Assembly (NCBI RefSeq): GCF_017301735.1
Contig: NZ_CP071090.1
Location: 8,174,001-8,238,000 of the forward strand
Reading direction: 5' to 3'
Length of the DNA stretch: 64,000 nt
From: Pyxidicoccus parkwaysis
GTDB taxonomy: Bacteria; Myxococcota; Myxococcia; Myxococcales; Myxococcaceae
Below are positions 42,315 to 49,853 of this stretch, in pieces (the first letter of the stretch is position 1; each line of letters starts with the position of its first letter). Position numbers and translations under genes: made by a program. A model generated the notes under the pieces. That model was not told the origin of the DNA, searched no databases, and saw only the letters and a list, made by a program, of their open reading frames with translations.

Positions 42315-43523
42315 ATGACCCGCAGAGACGCCTCCGGCACGCAGCAGCGTGGTGACGTCCCCGCTATGTCCGGCGCCTCGTCTTCACTCGGTCTCTGGCG
42401 GGCCCTGTTCCCGCTCCTGATGCTGTGCTGCACCCTCCCGGCCGCCGCACTCGCGGACGAAACACACAACGACGGGGGCAGCCTTCTGCTCCCTCCCGCG
42501 CCGGAGACCACGACCGACTCGCTGCCCCAGGACTCGCTGGAGGCACTGGAGCAGCGCATCCTCGGCAAGGGCTGCGAGCCGAAGCTGCTCGGTGACTCGC
42601 GCCGCCGCTTCGCCGAGGCGCAGCTCCTCTGCGACGCGCACCTTTCGTTCATCCTCGTCCAGGCCACCCTGGACAGGCACCCGGCTCCGGACTCGCAACG
42701 CCGCCTGAAAGCCCTGCTGGCGGATGCGCTCTCTCGGGCCCGGTCTCCGTTCAACTCCACCGGCGGCAAGCCCGTCGCGGGGCAGCCGCTCCCGAACAGC
42801 ATTCTCTACCGTGGCTATGTGCTGCTGATGCTCGCGGGCATGGAGCGCGCGGGGCTGGCGGACGCGGAGTCCACCGCCCTCTTCGACGCACTGGCCGCCC
42901 AGCTCGTGGAGGCCCTGTCGCAACAACTCCTGCTGCCCAGCTTCGGCCGCTCCATCTGGCCCTGTGACAGCGCACCCGCCGCGGCCGGACTGCTGCTTCA
43001 CGGACGGCTCCGCGACAACGTCGAGTCACGAGCCTCGGGCGAACGGCTCGTCGCACGCCTCGTCGAGCTGGCGAGTCTGCCCACCGGCTTCCCCACCCGG
43101 GTGGACGCCAAGGGGCGGCCGATAGAGTCCACACAACGCGCCACCACGCTCGCATGGACAGGCGCCTTCCTGGCCATGGCCTCACACCCGGAGGCGCGAC
43201 GCTTCACGGCCACGCTGGTGGACGGCTACTGCGACCATCCCGCCGGCAGCGCCCTGCCCCTCGCCGCCTGCCGGGAGTGGCCGCGCGGCGTGAAGGGACG
43301 GGAAGACGCCGCCAGCGGCCCGCTCGTCTTCGGCGGCTACTCCGTGGGCGCGAGCGCCCTGGCCATCGCCGCCACCCGCCTCTCCAGCGAGCACAGGCAA
43401 TGGCATACACACCTGCTCAATGCCGCCAGGGAGATGGGCATCCGCACCACGCTGGAGCGGCCTCGCAAGCAGCCATTGGAAGCGGCGCTCTACTGGTGGG
43501 GCACCACCGTGCGCCCGTGGTAG
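42315..43523 (+). CDS. Secreted alpha-helical protein of unknown function
   Basis: The 402-residue protein has a signal-like hydrophobic segment (LFPLLMLCCTLPAAALA) and a helical body with Trp/Cys-rich stretches (SFGRSIWPCDSAPAAAGLLLHG near 215, FVFGGYSVGASALAIAATRL-type near 343, LYWWGTTVRPW at the end). It gives an impression of an alpha/alpha-barrel-like fold, but I cannot name a family. An ATG 51 bases downstream would give a more typical signal peptide. It starts 15 bases after the 46-bp repeat array. Confidence 0.7.
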   Translation: MTRRDASGTQQRGDVPAMSGASSSLGLWRALFPLLMLCCTLPAAALADETHNDGGSLLLPPAPETTTDSLPQDSLEALEQRILGKGCEPKLLGDSRRRFAEAQLLCDAHLSFILVQATLDRHPAPDSQRRLKALLADALSRARSPFNSTGGKPVAGQPLPNSILYRGYVLLMLAGMERAGLADAESTALFDALAAQLVEALSQQLLLPSFGRSIWPCDSAPAAAGLLLHGRLRDNVESRASGERLVARLVELASLPTGFPTRVDAKGRPIESTQRATTLAWTGAFLAMASHPEARRFTATLVDGYCDHPAGSALPLAACREWPRGVKGREDAASGPLVFGGYSVGASALAIAATRLSSEHRQWHTHLLNAAREMGIRTTLERPRKQPLEAALYWWGTTVRPW

Positions 43524-43527
43524 CGAG

Positions 43528-44364
43528 CTACGGAGCACCGCGCGCCGGGGTGGACTTGCCCTCCTTCACCAGCAGGTAGCCGCGATGCTCCTGCCCATCC
43601 AGCGTGCGCATGGACGCGAGCAGCGCCGAGGCCTTCACCCAGACCCACCGCTGGTCCGTGGCATTCACATCCATCACGAGGAAGGAGTCGGACCTCGCGT
43701 CATACGCCGCCAGCGGAGAGATGTGTCCGGCGCCCTGCTGCCCCAGCGTGGGCCGGAAGTAGTTGATGATGACGTAGTCGCCCTCCGTCTTGAGGTTCCG
43801 CTTCAATTCCTCACGGACGGCCGAGTCCTTCAGCGAGTCTCCGAGGATGCGCAGCTTCACGTCCAGCCCCTGCGCCGCGAGCATCCCCGCGAGCTGCCGG
43901 AGCTGGATGCCCGCGTCCGACCTGTCGCCCTCGCCGCGCGGCAGGCCGAAGACCTCGGAGCGAGTCTTCACCTCGCGCACCTTCTCATCGAAGAAGTTGT
44001 TCTGCGTGTACCGGTGGAAGAGCGGGTCGAAGCCCGGGGGCAGTTGCGCGCGGTCCTCGGCGGACACGAGCAACGGGTCCTGCGGCTTCACCACCGCGTC
44101 ATTCCCCACGCGCACGGCGTTGAGCACGATGACGGAGGACGTGGGGCCGCAGAAGGCCTTGTTGCCCTGCGACTCGAACTGGTTGGCCAGGTGGAAGAAG
44201 TCCACCTTGTAGCGGCTGCGCTCGAGGCACTTGATGGACTCGGGGGCCGCGAAGCTGACGAGGACCGGTGCCGCGGGCCGGGTACCCCGAGCGGGAGCCA
44301 TCATCGGCGAGAGGGCGGCGAGCCCACCGCCGAGCACGAGCAGCGTGGTGCGGAGCGTCTTCAT
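43528..44364 (-). CDS. Secreted phytochelatin-synthase-like cysteine peptidase
   Basis: The 278-residue protein has a signal peptide and the phytochelatin synthase catalytic triad context: QGNKAFCGPTSSVIVLNAV (Cys near residue 72), GAGHISPLAAYD (His near 218) and SFLVMDVN (Asp near 233). Bacterial members usually hydrolyse glutathione or gamma-Glu-Cys peptides rather than polymerise them. A periplasmic glutathione hydrolase is the likely role. It converges on the upstream secreted-protein gene, with 4 bases between the stops. Confidence 0.88.
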   Translation of the reverse strand: MKTLRTTLLVLGGGLAALSPMMAPARGTRPAAPVLVSFAAPESIKCLERSRYKVDFFHLANQFESQGNKAFCGPTSSVIVLNAVRVGNDAVVKPQDPLLVSAEDRAQLPPGFDPLFHRYTQNNFFDEKVREVKTRSEVFGLPRGEGDRSDAGIQLRQLAGMLAAQGLDVKLRILGDSLKDSAVREELKRNLKTEGDYVIINYFRPTLGQQGAGHISPLAAYDARSDSFLVMDVNATDQRWVWVKASALLASMRTLDGQEHRGYLLVKEGKSTPARGAP

Positions 44365-44554
44365 GGATGCGAGACCTGGAGTGTGCGCATGGCGCCGGCG
44401 CGAAGCCTGCCACGGGCACGCACATGGCGGAAATCCGCCGCCGCCGCTTCAAAACCATACACGTCCCACTGACACCTCCAATCCTGTTCATTGACGGACC
44501 GCCGTCTCATCCCTCGGGGTCAAATCAGGTATAAACCGCATTTAGCGTCGATTC

Positions 44555-44604
44555 GTTTCACCCGGACAACTCCTTTCCCGTGGGTGAAACATGTTTCGAA
44601 ACAT
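44555..44604 (+). promoter_or_regulatory. Nested palindromes over the subtilase start codon
   Basis: GTTTCACCC at 44555-44563 pairs perfectly with GGGTGAAAC at 44582-44590, which abuts the ATG. Two further perfect palindromes overlap the start itself: GAAACATGTTTC (44586-44597) and ATGTTTCGAAACAT (44591-44604). A hairpin here would bury the ribosome-binding region, and the palindromes could instead bind a dimeric repressor. No regulator is identified. Confidence 0.6.
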
Positions 44605-45895
44605 CGTGAAGTGGACGCTCACCGTGGGCGCCGTGGTGTTCCTGGGTGCGTGCGCGTCGCAGCAGGTGCCGTGCAGGGACCCGGCCGCGAAGCGCATCAG
44701 CTTGAAGCAGCAGCGCACCGGGAAGTTCCTCACCGCGCGCAAGAAGGTGCCGGGTGAGTACATCGTCGTGCTGAAGGAGCCGGAGCAGAGCCTGGCGCCG
44801 ATGGCGGTGTCAGAGGCCACGCAGGGCCTCACCGCGAAGTACGGCGGCAGCCCCTTCGCCGTGTACGAGCACGCGCTGCGCGGCTTCGCCGGGAAGATGA
44901 CCGAGGCCCAGGCGCGGGCCATGGCCAAGGACCCGGCGGTGGACTACGTGCAGGAGAACGGCATCGTCTCCATCGCCGAGAGCCAGCCGCGTCCCACGTG
45001 GGGCATCGACCGCGTGGACCAGCGCGACCTGCCGCTCGACAAGCTCTACATGTACAACGCCACCGGCCTGGGCGTGCACGTGTACATCCTCGACACCGGC
45101 GTGCGCTTCTCGCACCGCGAGTTCGGCGGCCGGGCCGTGCGCGGCTTCGACGCCATTGGCGACAGCATGAAGGGCGATGACTGCAACGGCCACGGCACGC
45201 ACGTGTCCGGCACCGTGGCGGGCAGCACGTATGGCCTGGCGAAGAACGCCACCATCTACTCCGTCCGCGTGCTCGGCTGCGACGGCTCGGGCTCCATCTC
45301 CGGCGTCATCTCCGGCATCGACTGGGTGACCAAGAACCACGAGTCCCCCGCCGTCGCCAACATGAGCCTCGGCGGCGACAATGACCAGGCGCTCGATGAC
45401 GCCGTCACTCGCTCCATCGCTTCCGGTGTCACGTATGTCGTCGCGGCGGGCAACGAGGACGCGGATGCGTGCAAGCACTCTCCCGCGCGTACGCCGGACG
45501 CCATCACCGTGGCCGCCACCGACGACGGGGACCAGCGCGCGTCCTTCTCCAACTGGGGTGACTGCGTGGACGTCTTCGCGCCGGGCAACAAGATCACCTC
45601 CTCGTGGCACTACGGCGACAAGGAGACGCGCGTGCTCAGCGGCACGTCCATGGCGTCGCCCCACGTGACGGGCGTGGTCGCCCTCTACCTGGAGCTCAAC
45701 CCCAAGGCCACGCCGTCGGAAATCAGCACGGCGATGATGACCAACTTCACCCCTGACAAGGTGGCCAACCCCGGCTGGTGCTCGCCCAACCGGATGGCCT
45801 ACTCGGGCTTCATCGGCGCCGTGCCCCTGCTCCCCACCGTGATGCAGCAGCGCATCCAGGCACCGGCTCCCGTCAGTGATGGCACCCCGCGGTAA
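44591..45895 (+). CDS. Subtilisin-like (S8) serine protease, lipoprotein-type signal
   Basis: The 434-residue protein has a lipobox (VVFLGAC, Cys-18), an I9-type propeptide (PGEYIVVLKEP to VDYVQENGIVSIAE), and a proteinase-K-like catalytic domain with Asp in YILDTGVRFSH, His in NGHGTHVSGTVAG, the oxyanion Asn in AAGNEDADAC and Ser in LSGTSMASPHVTG. It is predicted to mature extracellularly or at the outer membrane, consistent with predatory myxobacterial proteolysis. Its start codon is embedded in nested palindromes. Confidence 0.95.
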   Translation: MFRNIVKWTLTVGAVVFLGACASQQVPCRDPAAKRISLKQQRTGKFLTARKKVPGEYIVVLKEPEQSLAPMAVSEATQGLTAKYGGSPFAVYEHALRGFAGKMTEAQARAMAKDPAVDYVQENGIVSIAESQPRPTWGIDRVDQRDLPLDKLYMYNATGLGVHVYILDTGVRFSHREFGGRAVRGFDAIGDSMKGDDCNGHGTHVSGTVAGSTYGLAKNATIYSVRVLGCDGSGSISGVISGIDWVTKNHESPAVANMSLGGDNDQALDDAVTRSIASGVTYVVAAGNEDADACKHSPARTPDAITVAATDDGDQRASFSNWGDCVDVFAPGNKITSSWHYGDKETRVLSGTSMASPHVTGVVALYLELNPKATPSEISTAMMTNFTPDKVANPGWCSPNRMAYSGFIGAVPLLPTVMQQRIQAPAPVSDGTPR

Positions 45896-45921
45896 CCCCT
45901 CCCACGCGGTGGTGCTCCAGG

Positions 45922-45958
45922 CAGCCCGGCTCCCCGCCTACGGGAGTCGGGCTGTCTG
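45922..45958 (+). terminator. Terminator after the subtilase gene
   Basis: A long hairpin, GCAGCCCGGCTCCC then a short loop then GGGAGTCGGGCTGTC, is followed by TGCTTTG. It lies about 30 bases after the stop codon, consistent with rho-independent termination. Confidence 0.7.
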
Positions 45959-46080
45959 CTTTGCGGGCCCCGGGCCTTCCGGAACCGTCAGGAAGCCCCC
46001 ACTGGCCGCGTCCCGGCGACAGTGCCTGGCCGGCCGCGCTCTTCGCGTCCCAGCCCGGGCGTGAGGAGGCACGAGGAGCC

Positions 46081-46329
46081 ATGGCGACGCTCAACATCAC
46101 CTACGACGGGATGTCCGCGGACGTGCCGGTGGAGCTGGACCGGCCGGTGTCGGACACGGACGTGCGGCGTATCGCCGCGGAGCTGGTGCGCTCCGGCGGA
46201 GTGCCCGGGCTGCACCTGTCCACCCTGCGCGAGGACGCGTTCCAGCACTACGTCGTGGACCGCTTCCGCGGCGCGCGCGGCGACGAGCGCATCTACCTGC
46301 GCCCCAAGGTGCCCTTCGGCGCCCGGTGA
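46081..46329 (+). CDS. Small protein, candidate ubiquitin-like partner of the E1-like gene
   Basis: The 82-residue protein begins with a beta-hairpin-helix pattern (ATLNITYDGMSADVPVEL, then SDTDVRRIAAELVRSG) that would fit a beta-grasp fold, and ends KVPFGAR without the Gly-Gly tail of most modifiers. It lies nine bases ahead of the ThiF/E1-like gene and has GAGGAGCC before the ATG. A ubiquitin-like role is therefore a contextual guess. Confidence 0.6.
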   Translation: MATLNITYDGMSADVPVELDRPVSDTDVRRIAAELVRSGGVPGLHLSTLREDAFQHYVVDRFRGARGDERIYLRPKVPFGAR

Positions 46330-46338
46330 GGTGAAGCC

Positions 46339-46920
46339 ATGCGCATCATCTTCTGTGGCGTGGGGGCCATCGGCTCCTCGGCGGTGGTGCTGTGCCGCAA
46401 CCTGGAGGCACAGCTCACCTTCATCGACTTCGACCGGGTGGAGTCCAAGAACCTGCTCGCGCAGGCGTACGTGAAGCCCTCGGTGGGGAAGAACAAGGCC
46501 GAGGCCCTCAAGCTACAGCTCCTCAACCTGCACGGCGTGAAGGCCGAGTCCTTCGGCGTGCGCCTCACCCGTGACAACGTGGAGGCGCTGTGCGGCGGCG
46601 GCGACTTGCTGGTGGACTGCTTCGACAACCAGGACAGCCGCCTGCTCCTCAGTGAGTACGCACGCCGCGCGGGCAAGCCGCTGGTCCACGGGGCGGTGAG
46701 CGCGGACGGCACCTTCGGCCTCGTGCGCTGGGACGAGCGCTTCGCCCCGGACGCCGAGGACACGGCGGGACAGGCCACCTGCGAGGGTGGCGCGCACCTG
46801 CCGCTGCTGGGCCTGCTGGCCGCGACGCTCGCCCGCGCCGTGCAGGACTTCGTGAAGCACGGCGTGAAGCGCGACGCGCTGGTGAACCTGACGGCCGTCA
46901 TCCCCACCGCCGGCACCTGA
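46339..46920 (+). CDS. ThiF/E1-like adenylyltransferase
   Basis: The 193-residue protein has the E1/ThiF/MoeB Rossmann core: IIFCGVGAIGSSAVVLCRNL (Gly-rich loop), LTFIDFDRVESKNLLAQ (ATP ribose Asp and the conserved Asn), GKNKAEALKLQL, and DLLVDCFDNQDSRLLL. A Cys in AGQATCEGGAHL could be the catalytic thiol. Such proteins adenylate the C-terminus of a ubiquitin-like protein or sulphur carrier. No cofactor-biosynthesis genes surround it, so a conjugation-type system with the upstream small protein is possible. Confidence 0.87.
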   Translation: MRIIFCGVGAIGSSAVVLCRNLEAQLTFIDFDRVESKNLLAQAYVKPSVGKNKAEALKLQLLNLHGVKAESFGVRLTRDNVEALCGGGDLLVDCFDNQDSRLLLSEYARRAGKPLVHGAVSADGTFGLVRWDERFAPDAEDTAGQATCEGGAHLPLLGLLAATLARAVQDFVKHGVKRDALVNLTAVIPTAGT

Positions 46921-46943
46921 AGAAAGAGGCCCCTCCCCCGCGT

Positions 46944-47207
46944 CTATTCCAGCGTGCGGAGGAGGGCCTGGGCCAGTCGCCGCACGGCGTAGCCCTCGAA
47001 GTCCTCGACGGGGTCGAGGCTCGAGGGGAACACCTCGAGAAGACTGCCCAGGAGCAGCTTCGCCCGCCGCTGGCGCTCCTCGCGCGCGGGGAGGCCTTCC
47101 AGGGCCTGGGGTGCCCCGTCCTCTTCCTCGAGGAGGAGCGAGGTGTGAACCAGGTGCTGCCAGCGGTCCTCTCGCATGGAGTGGCTCCCGGGCTCGGACG
47201 CACTCAC
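46944..47207 (-). CDS. Small helical protein coupled to the Rnk-like gene
   Basis: The 87-residue protein starts at a GTG that overlaps the stop codon of the Rnk-like gene (GTGA). It is rich in Glu, Leu and Arg and probably all-helical (WQHLVHTSLLLEEEDG, RRAKLLLGSLLEVFPSS, EGYAVRRLAQALLRTLE). I do not recognise the family; the coupling suggests a joint role with the transcription-elongation-type factor. An internal ATG 10 codons later is an alternative start. Confidence 0.6.
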   Translation of the reverse strand: MSASEPGSHSMREDRWQHLVHTSLLLEEEDGAPQALEGLPAREERQRRAKLLLGSLLEVFPSSLDPVEDFEGYAVRRLAQALLRTLE

Positions 47208-47620
47208 AGGTGGAAGTGTCCCGCGGCTTCGGGCTGGTAGGGCACCGCCACCACTCGCAGCCGGCGCTTGCGTCCGCCCGGCACCTCCAATTCCACGCGC
47301 TGCCCCGCCGACAACCCGAGGAGGGCGACTCCCACGGGCGCGAGCACCGAGACACGGCCGGGAGCGCCCTGCGCGTCCTTGGGGTAGCTGAGCGTCACCT
47401 GTTGGAACTCGCCTTTCCCCTCATCCTCGAAGAGGACGGTGCTGTTCATCGTCACGAGGCTGGCGGGCGCGGCCTCGGGATGGGTGACGAGCGCCTTCGA
47501 GAGCTTCCATTCGAGCGCTTCGACGGACTCGGGATGGGAGGTGTCTCCATGGAGGTCGAGCACGCGCTGCAGGCGCTCCAGGTCGAACTCGGTGACGGCA
47601 ACCGTGTGGGGAGTATGCAT
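47204..47620 (-). CDS. rnk: Rnk/GreA-GreB C-terminal-domain protein
   Basis: The 138-residue protein has an N-terminal short helix pair (TEFDLERLQRVLDLHG) and a GreA/GreB-type C-terminal FKBP-like domain (VTMNSTVLFED, QQVTLSYPKDA, VSVLAPVGVALLGLSAGQRVELEVPGG). This is the layout of Rnk, which binds RNA polymerase without the long Gre coiled coil. The start is chosen at HTPHTVAVTEFD. The gene follows a promoter-like region near 47950 with a tiny ORF between. Confidence 0.85.
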   Translation of the reverse strand: MHTPHTVAVTEFDLERLQRVLDLHGDTSHPESVEALEWKLSKALVTHPEAAPASLVTMNSTVLFEDEGKGEFQQVTLSYPKDAQGAPGRVSVLAPVGVALLGLSAGQRVELEVPGGRKRRLRVVAVPYQPEAAGHFHL

Positions 47621-47750
47621 GGGGACCTTCGAGAATGACGGTGATGGGTGAGACGGCACCGCTGGCTGGCAGGCACACGGGTGCCATGCCGCCAACGGCG
47701 GAGGTGGATGGAGGGCTCAGGGGAAGATGAGAGGAGGAGGACGCCGCACG

Positions 47751-47879
47751 CTAGGAAAGGCGTGAGGCGTCCTCCACAAGCCAGGCCGTGGCCCGACCGT
47801 GCGCGAGCATGACCCGGCCGCCCGCGCCCTGGCGGGTTCCAACGCTCACCAGGGCTGACGTCGACGTCATGCGGGTCAT
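47751..47879 (-). CDS. Possible 42-residue small ORF
   Basis: A short frame, MTRMTSTSALVSVGTRQGAG and onward to EDASRLS, lies 131 bp upstream of the Rnk-like gene and downstream of a good promoter match on the same strand. Its codon use is GC3-rich like its neighbours. It could be a leader peptide or an unannotated small protein; evidence is weak. Confidence 0.35.
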   Translation of the reverse strand: MTRMTSTSALVSVGTRQGAGGRVMLAHGRATAWLVEDASRLS

Positions 47880-47934
47880 GAGGGCAGTCTCACCGTGGAG
47901 GACCGTCCGGTCCTTCGCGGCAATTCGGATGAGT

Positions 47935-47963
47935 CTAATACATACGCCCATGACTTCTGGCAA
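47935..47963 (-). promoter_or_regulatory. Sigma-70-like promoter for the Rnk-side transcript
   Basis: Reading the minus strand, TTGCCA and TATTAG are separated by exactly 17 bases in a locally AT-rich island. That would start a transcript near 47928 running through the 42-residue ORF to the Rnk-like gene. Confidence 0.45.
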
Positions 47964-48033
47964 CGTGCCGTGAGCGTACGGCGTTCAATGTCATACGCAT
48001 CCACACCCCACGCGGCCACCGGGCCTCCTGCGC

Positions 48034-49812
48034 CTACAAGGGCCACACCCACGGGACGAGCAGCACGAGCGCTGCGAGCATCACCGCGGTGAGCGGTCCT
48101 CCGAGCCGGAGGAAGTCGCTGAAGCGGTAGCGCCCCGGCCCGTAGACCAGCATGCAGCTCGGCTCGAGCGGTGTGAGGAACGAGCACGAAGCCGCGAGCG
48201 CGATTCCCATGGCGAAGCCGCGAGGCTCCACGCCCAGCCCCATCGCCGCGCTCAGTCCCACCGGCAGCATGACGAGGGCCGCGGCCTGGTTGCTCATCGG
48301 AATGGAGAGGACCACCGTCAGCACCATCAGACACAGCAGCACCAGACGGGGTCCACCCACCTCCCCGAGCCCCGCCGCGAGACCGCCGAGCCACTGGCCC
48401 GCCCCGCTCTTCTCCATGGCGAGCCCGAGCGCCATCATGGAGCCGATGAGCAGCACCACCCGCCAGTCGATGCGGAAGACGAGCTTCGCGTCCAGGCACC
48501 CGGTCAGCACCATGCACAGCACGCCGGCCACGCCCGCGAGCGACAGGGAGACCACACCGCTCGAGCCCAGCCCGAGCGCGGCGATGAAGATGAGACCGGC
48601 GAGCAGCGCCCGCGAGCGGCGCGGCAGCGGCAGGAAGCCCAGGTCCGGAATCAGGAGCAGCGCGGGCACATCCACCAGCGCGTGAAGGCGCTCGCGCGGC
48701 CCCGTGAGCAGCAGCACGTCTCCCGGCTGCATGCGCACGTTCCTCAAGGAGCCCGTCTCCTGCGACTGCGCGAGACCATGGATGGACGGGTGGCGGTGAA
48801 TCGCCAGCAGGCGGACGCCGAAGCGCCGCGAGAAGCCCACGTCACCCACCCGTGCTCCCGCGAGCCCGCTCGTCGGCTGCACGATGGCCTCGGCGAGCAC
48901 GGGCTCCGGCCCGCGCCGCGCCGACCGCAAGTCCAGGTCGTGCGCCGTCACCAGGCCGCGCAACTGGCCCGTGCGGAGGACGTCCCGGCGCCGCCCGCTG
49001 AGCAGCAGCCGGTCTCCCGGCGCGAGGAGGACGTCCGCGCCTGGAGCGCGCGTCGAGCCCTCCTGCGCGAGCGACACCACTTCGAGCCCCAGGCGGCGCT
49101 CAAGCCAGCCCAGCTTCCTGCCGACGAGCCGGGAGCCCTGGGGAACCAGGGCCTCGGTAAGGAAGTGACGGCTTCGCTCGCCGTCTCCTTCCAGACCCAC
49201 GCGCGCGGGGAGGACGCGAGGCGCCAGGAGGACGACCAGCGCGACGCCCAGGAGCGCCAGGGGCACACCCGCCGGTGACAGTTCGACGAGGCCGATGGAC
49301 CCGAGGCCGAGGTCCTCGAGACGCGCGGAGACCACGAGGTTGGTGGAGGTGCCGTAGAGAAAGCCCATCCCGCCCAGCATGGAAGCGAAGGCCAGCGGCA
49401 TGAGGACCCGGCCGCGGTTCATGCCCACCGCCGCCGCGCCGCGCATGACGACCGGCAGGAAGGCCGCCGTGGTGACGGTGTTCGAGACCACCATCGAGAA
49501 GGCCGCGACCACGAGCATCACTCCCAGCAGGAAGCCCCTCGGCCCGAGCCGGCCCAGGTGGGAGAGCCAGATTCCGGCCCGGTGCATCACCCCGGCGGAC
49601 GCCAGCCCCTCCGTCATCGCCAGCAGCGCGAAGATGAAGATGACCGTCTCGTTGGAGAACCCGGCGAAGGCCTCCGCTGGAGTCAGCACACCCGTGAGTC
49701 CCAACAGGCAGACCACGGCCAGCGAGGTGACCTCGAGCGGAATCCGGTCGAAGGCGAAGAGGACGATGGTCGCCAGCACGATGGCCAGCACGAGCATGGT
49801 GTCGGTCGACAT
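48034..49812 (-). CDS. SLC13/DASS-type anion permease with two RCK_C domains
   Basis: The 592-residue protein has two membrane halves (about residues 1-200 and 405-592) with the conserved VSNTVTTAAFLPVVM and SIPMSNQAAALVMLPV hairpin motifs. Between them lie two TrkA-C-like cytosolic domains (about 215-300 and 315-395; VLLAPGDRLLLSG and DVLLLTGPRERL endings). This is the SLC13/YfbS-type sodium-coupled carboxylate or sulphate transporter layout. The start is the ATG after AGGAGGCCTC. The HAD/P-loop gene lies upstream on the same strand. Confidence 0.9.
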   Translation of the reverse strand: MSTDTMLVLAIVLATIVLFAFDRIPLEVTSLAVVCLLGLTGVLTPAEAFAGFSNETVIFIFALLAMTEGLASAGVMHRAGIWLSHLGRLGPRGFLLGVMLVVAAFSMVVSNTVTTAAFLPVVMRGAAAVGMNRGRVLMPLAFASMLGGMGFLYGTSTNLVVSARLEDLGLGSIGLVELSPAGVPLALLGVALVVLLAPRVLPARVGLEGDGERSRHFLTEALVPQGSRLVGRKLGWLERRLGLEVVSLAQEGSTRAPGADVLLAPGDRLLLSGRRRDVLRTGQLRGLVTAHDLDLRSARRGPEPVLAEAIVQPTSGLAGARVGDVGFSRRFGVRLLAIHRHPSIHGLAQSQETGSLRNVRMQPGDVLLLTGPRERLHALVDVPALLLIPDLGFLPLPRRSRALLAGLIFIAALGLGSSGVVSLSLAGVAGVLCMVLTGCLDAKLVFRIDWRVVLLIGSMMALGLAMEKSGAGQWLGGLAAGLGEVGGPRLVLLCLMVLTVVLSIPMSNQAAALVMLPVGLSAAMGLGVEPRGFAMGIALAASCSFLTPLEPSCMLVYGPGRYRFSDFLRLGGPLTAVMLAALVLLVPWVWPL

Positions 49813-49853
49813 GAGGCCTCCTGGGTGGGTACTCGGGCGCTGCCCGGCCCGAC

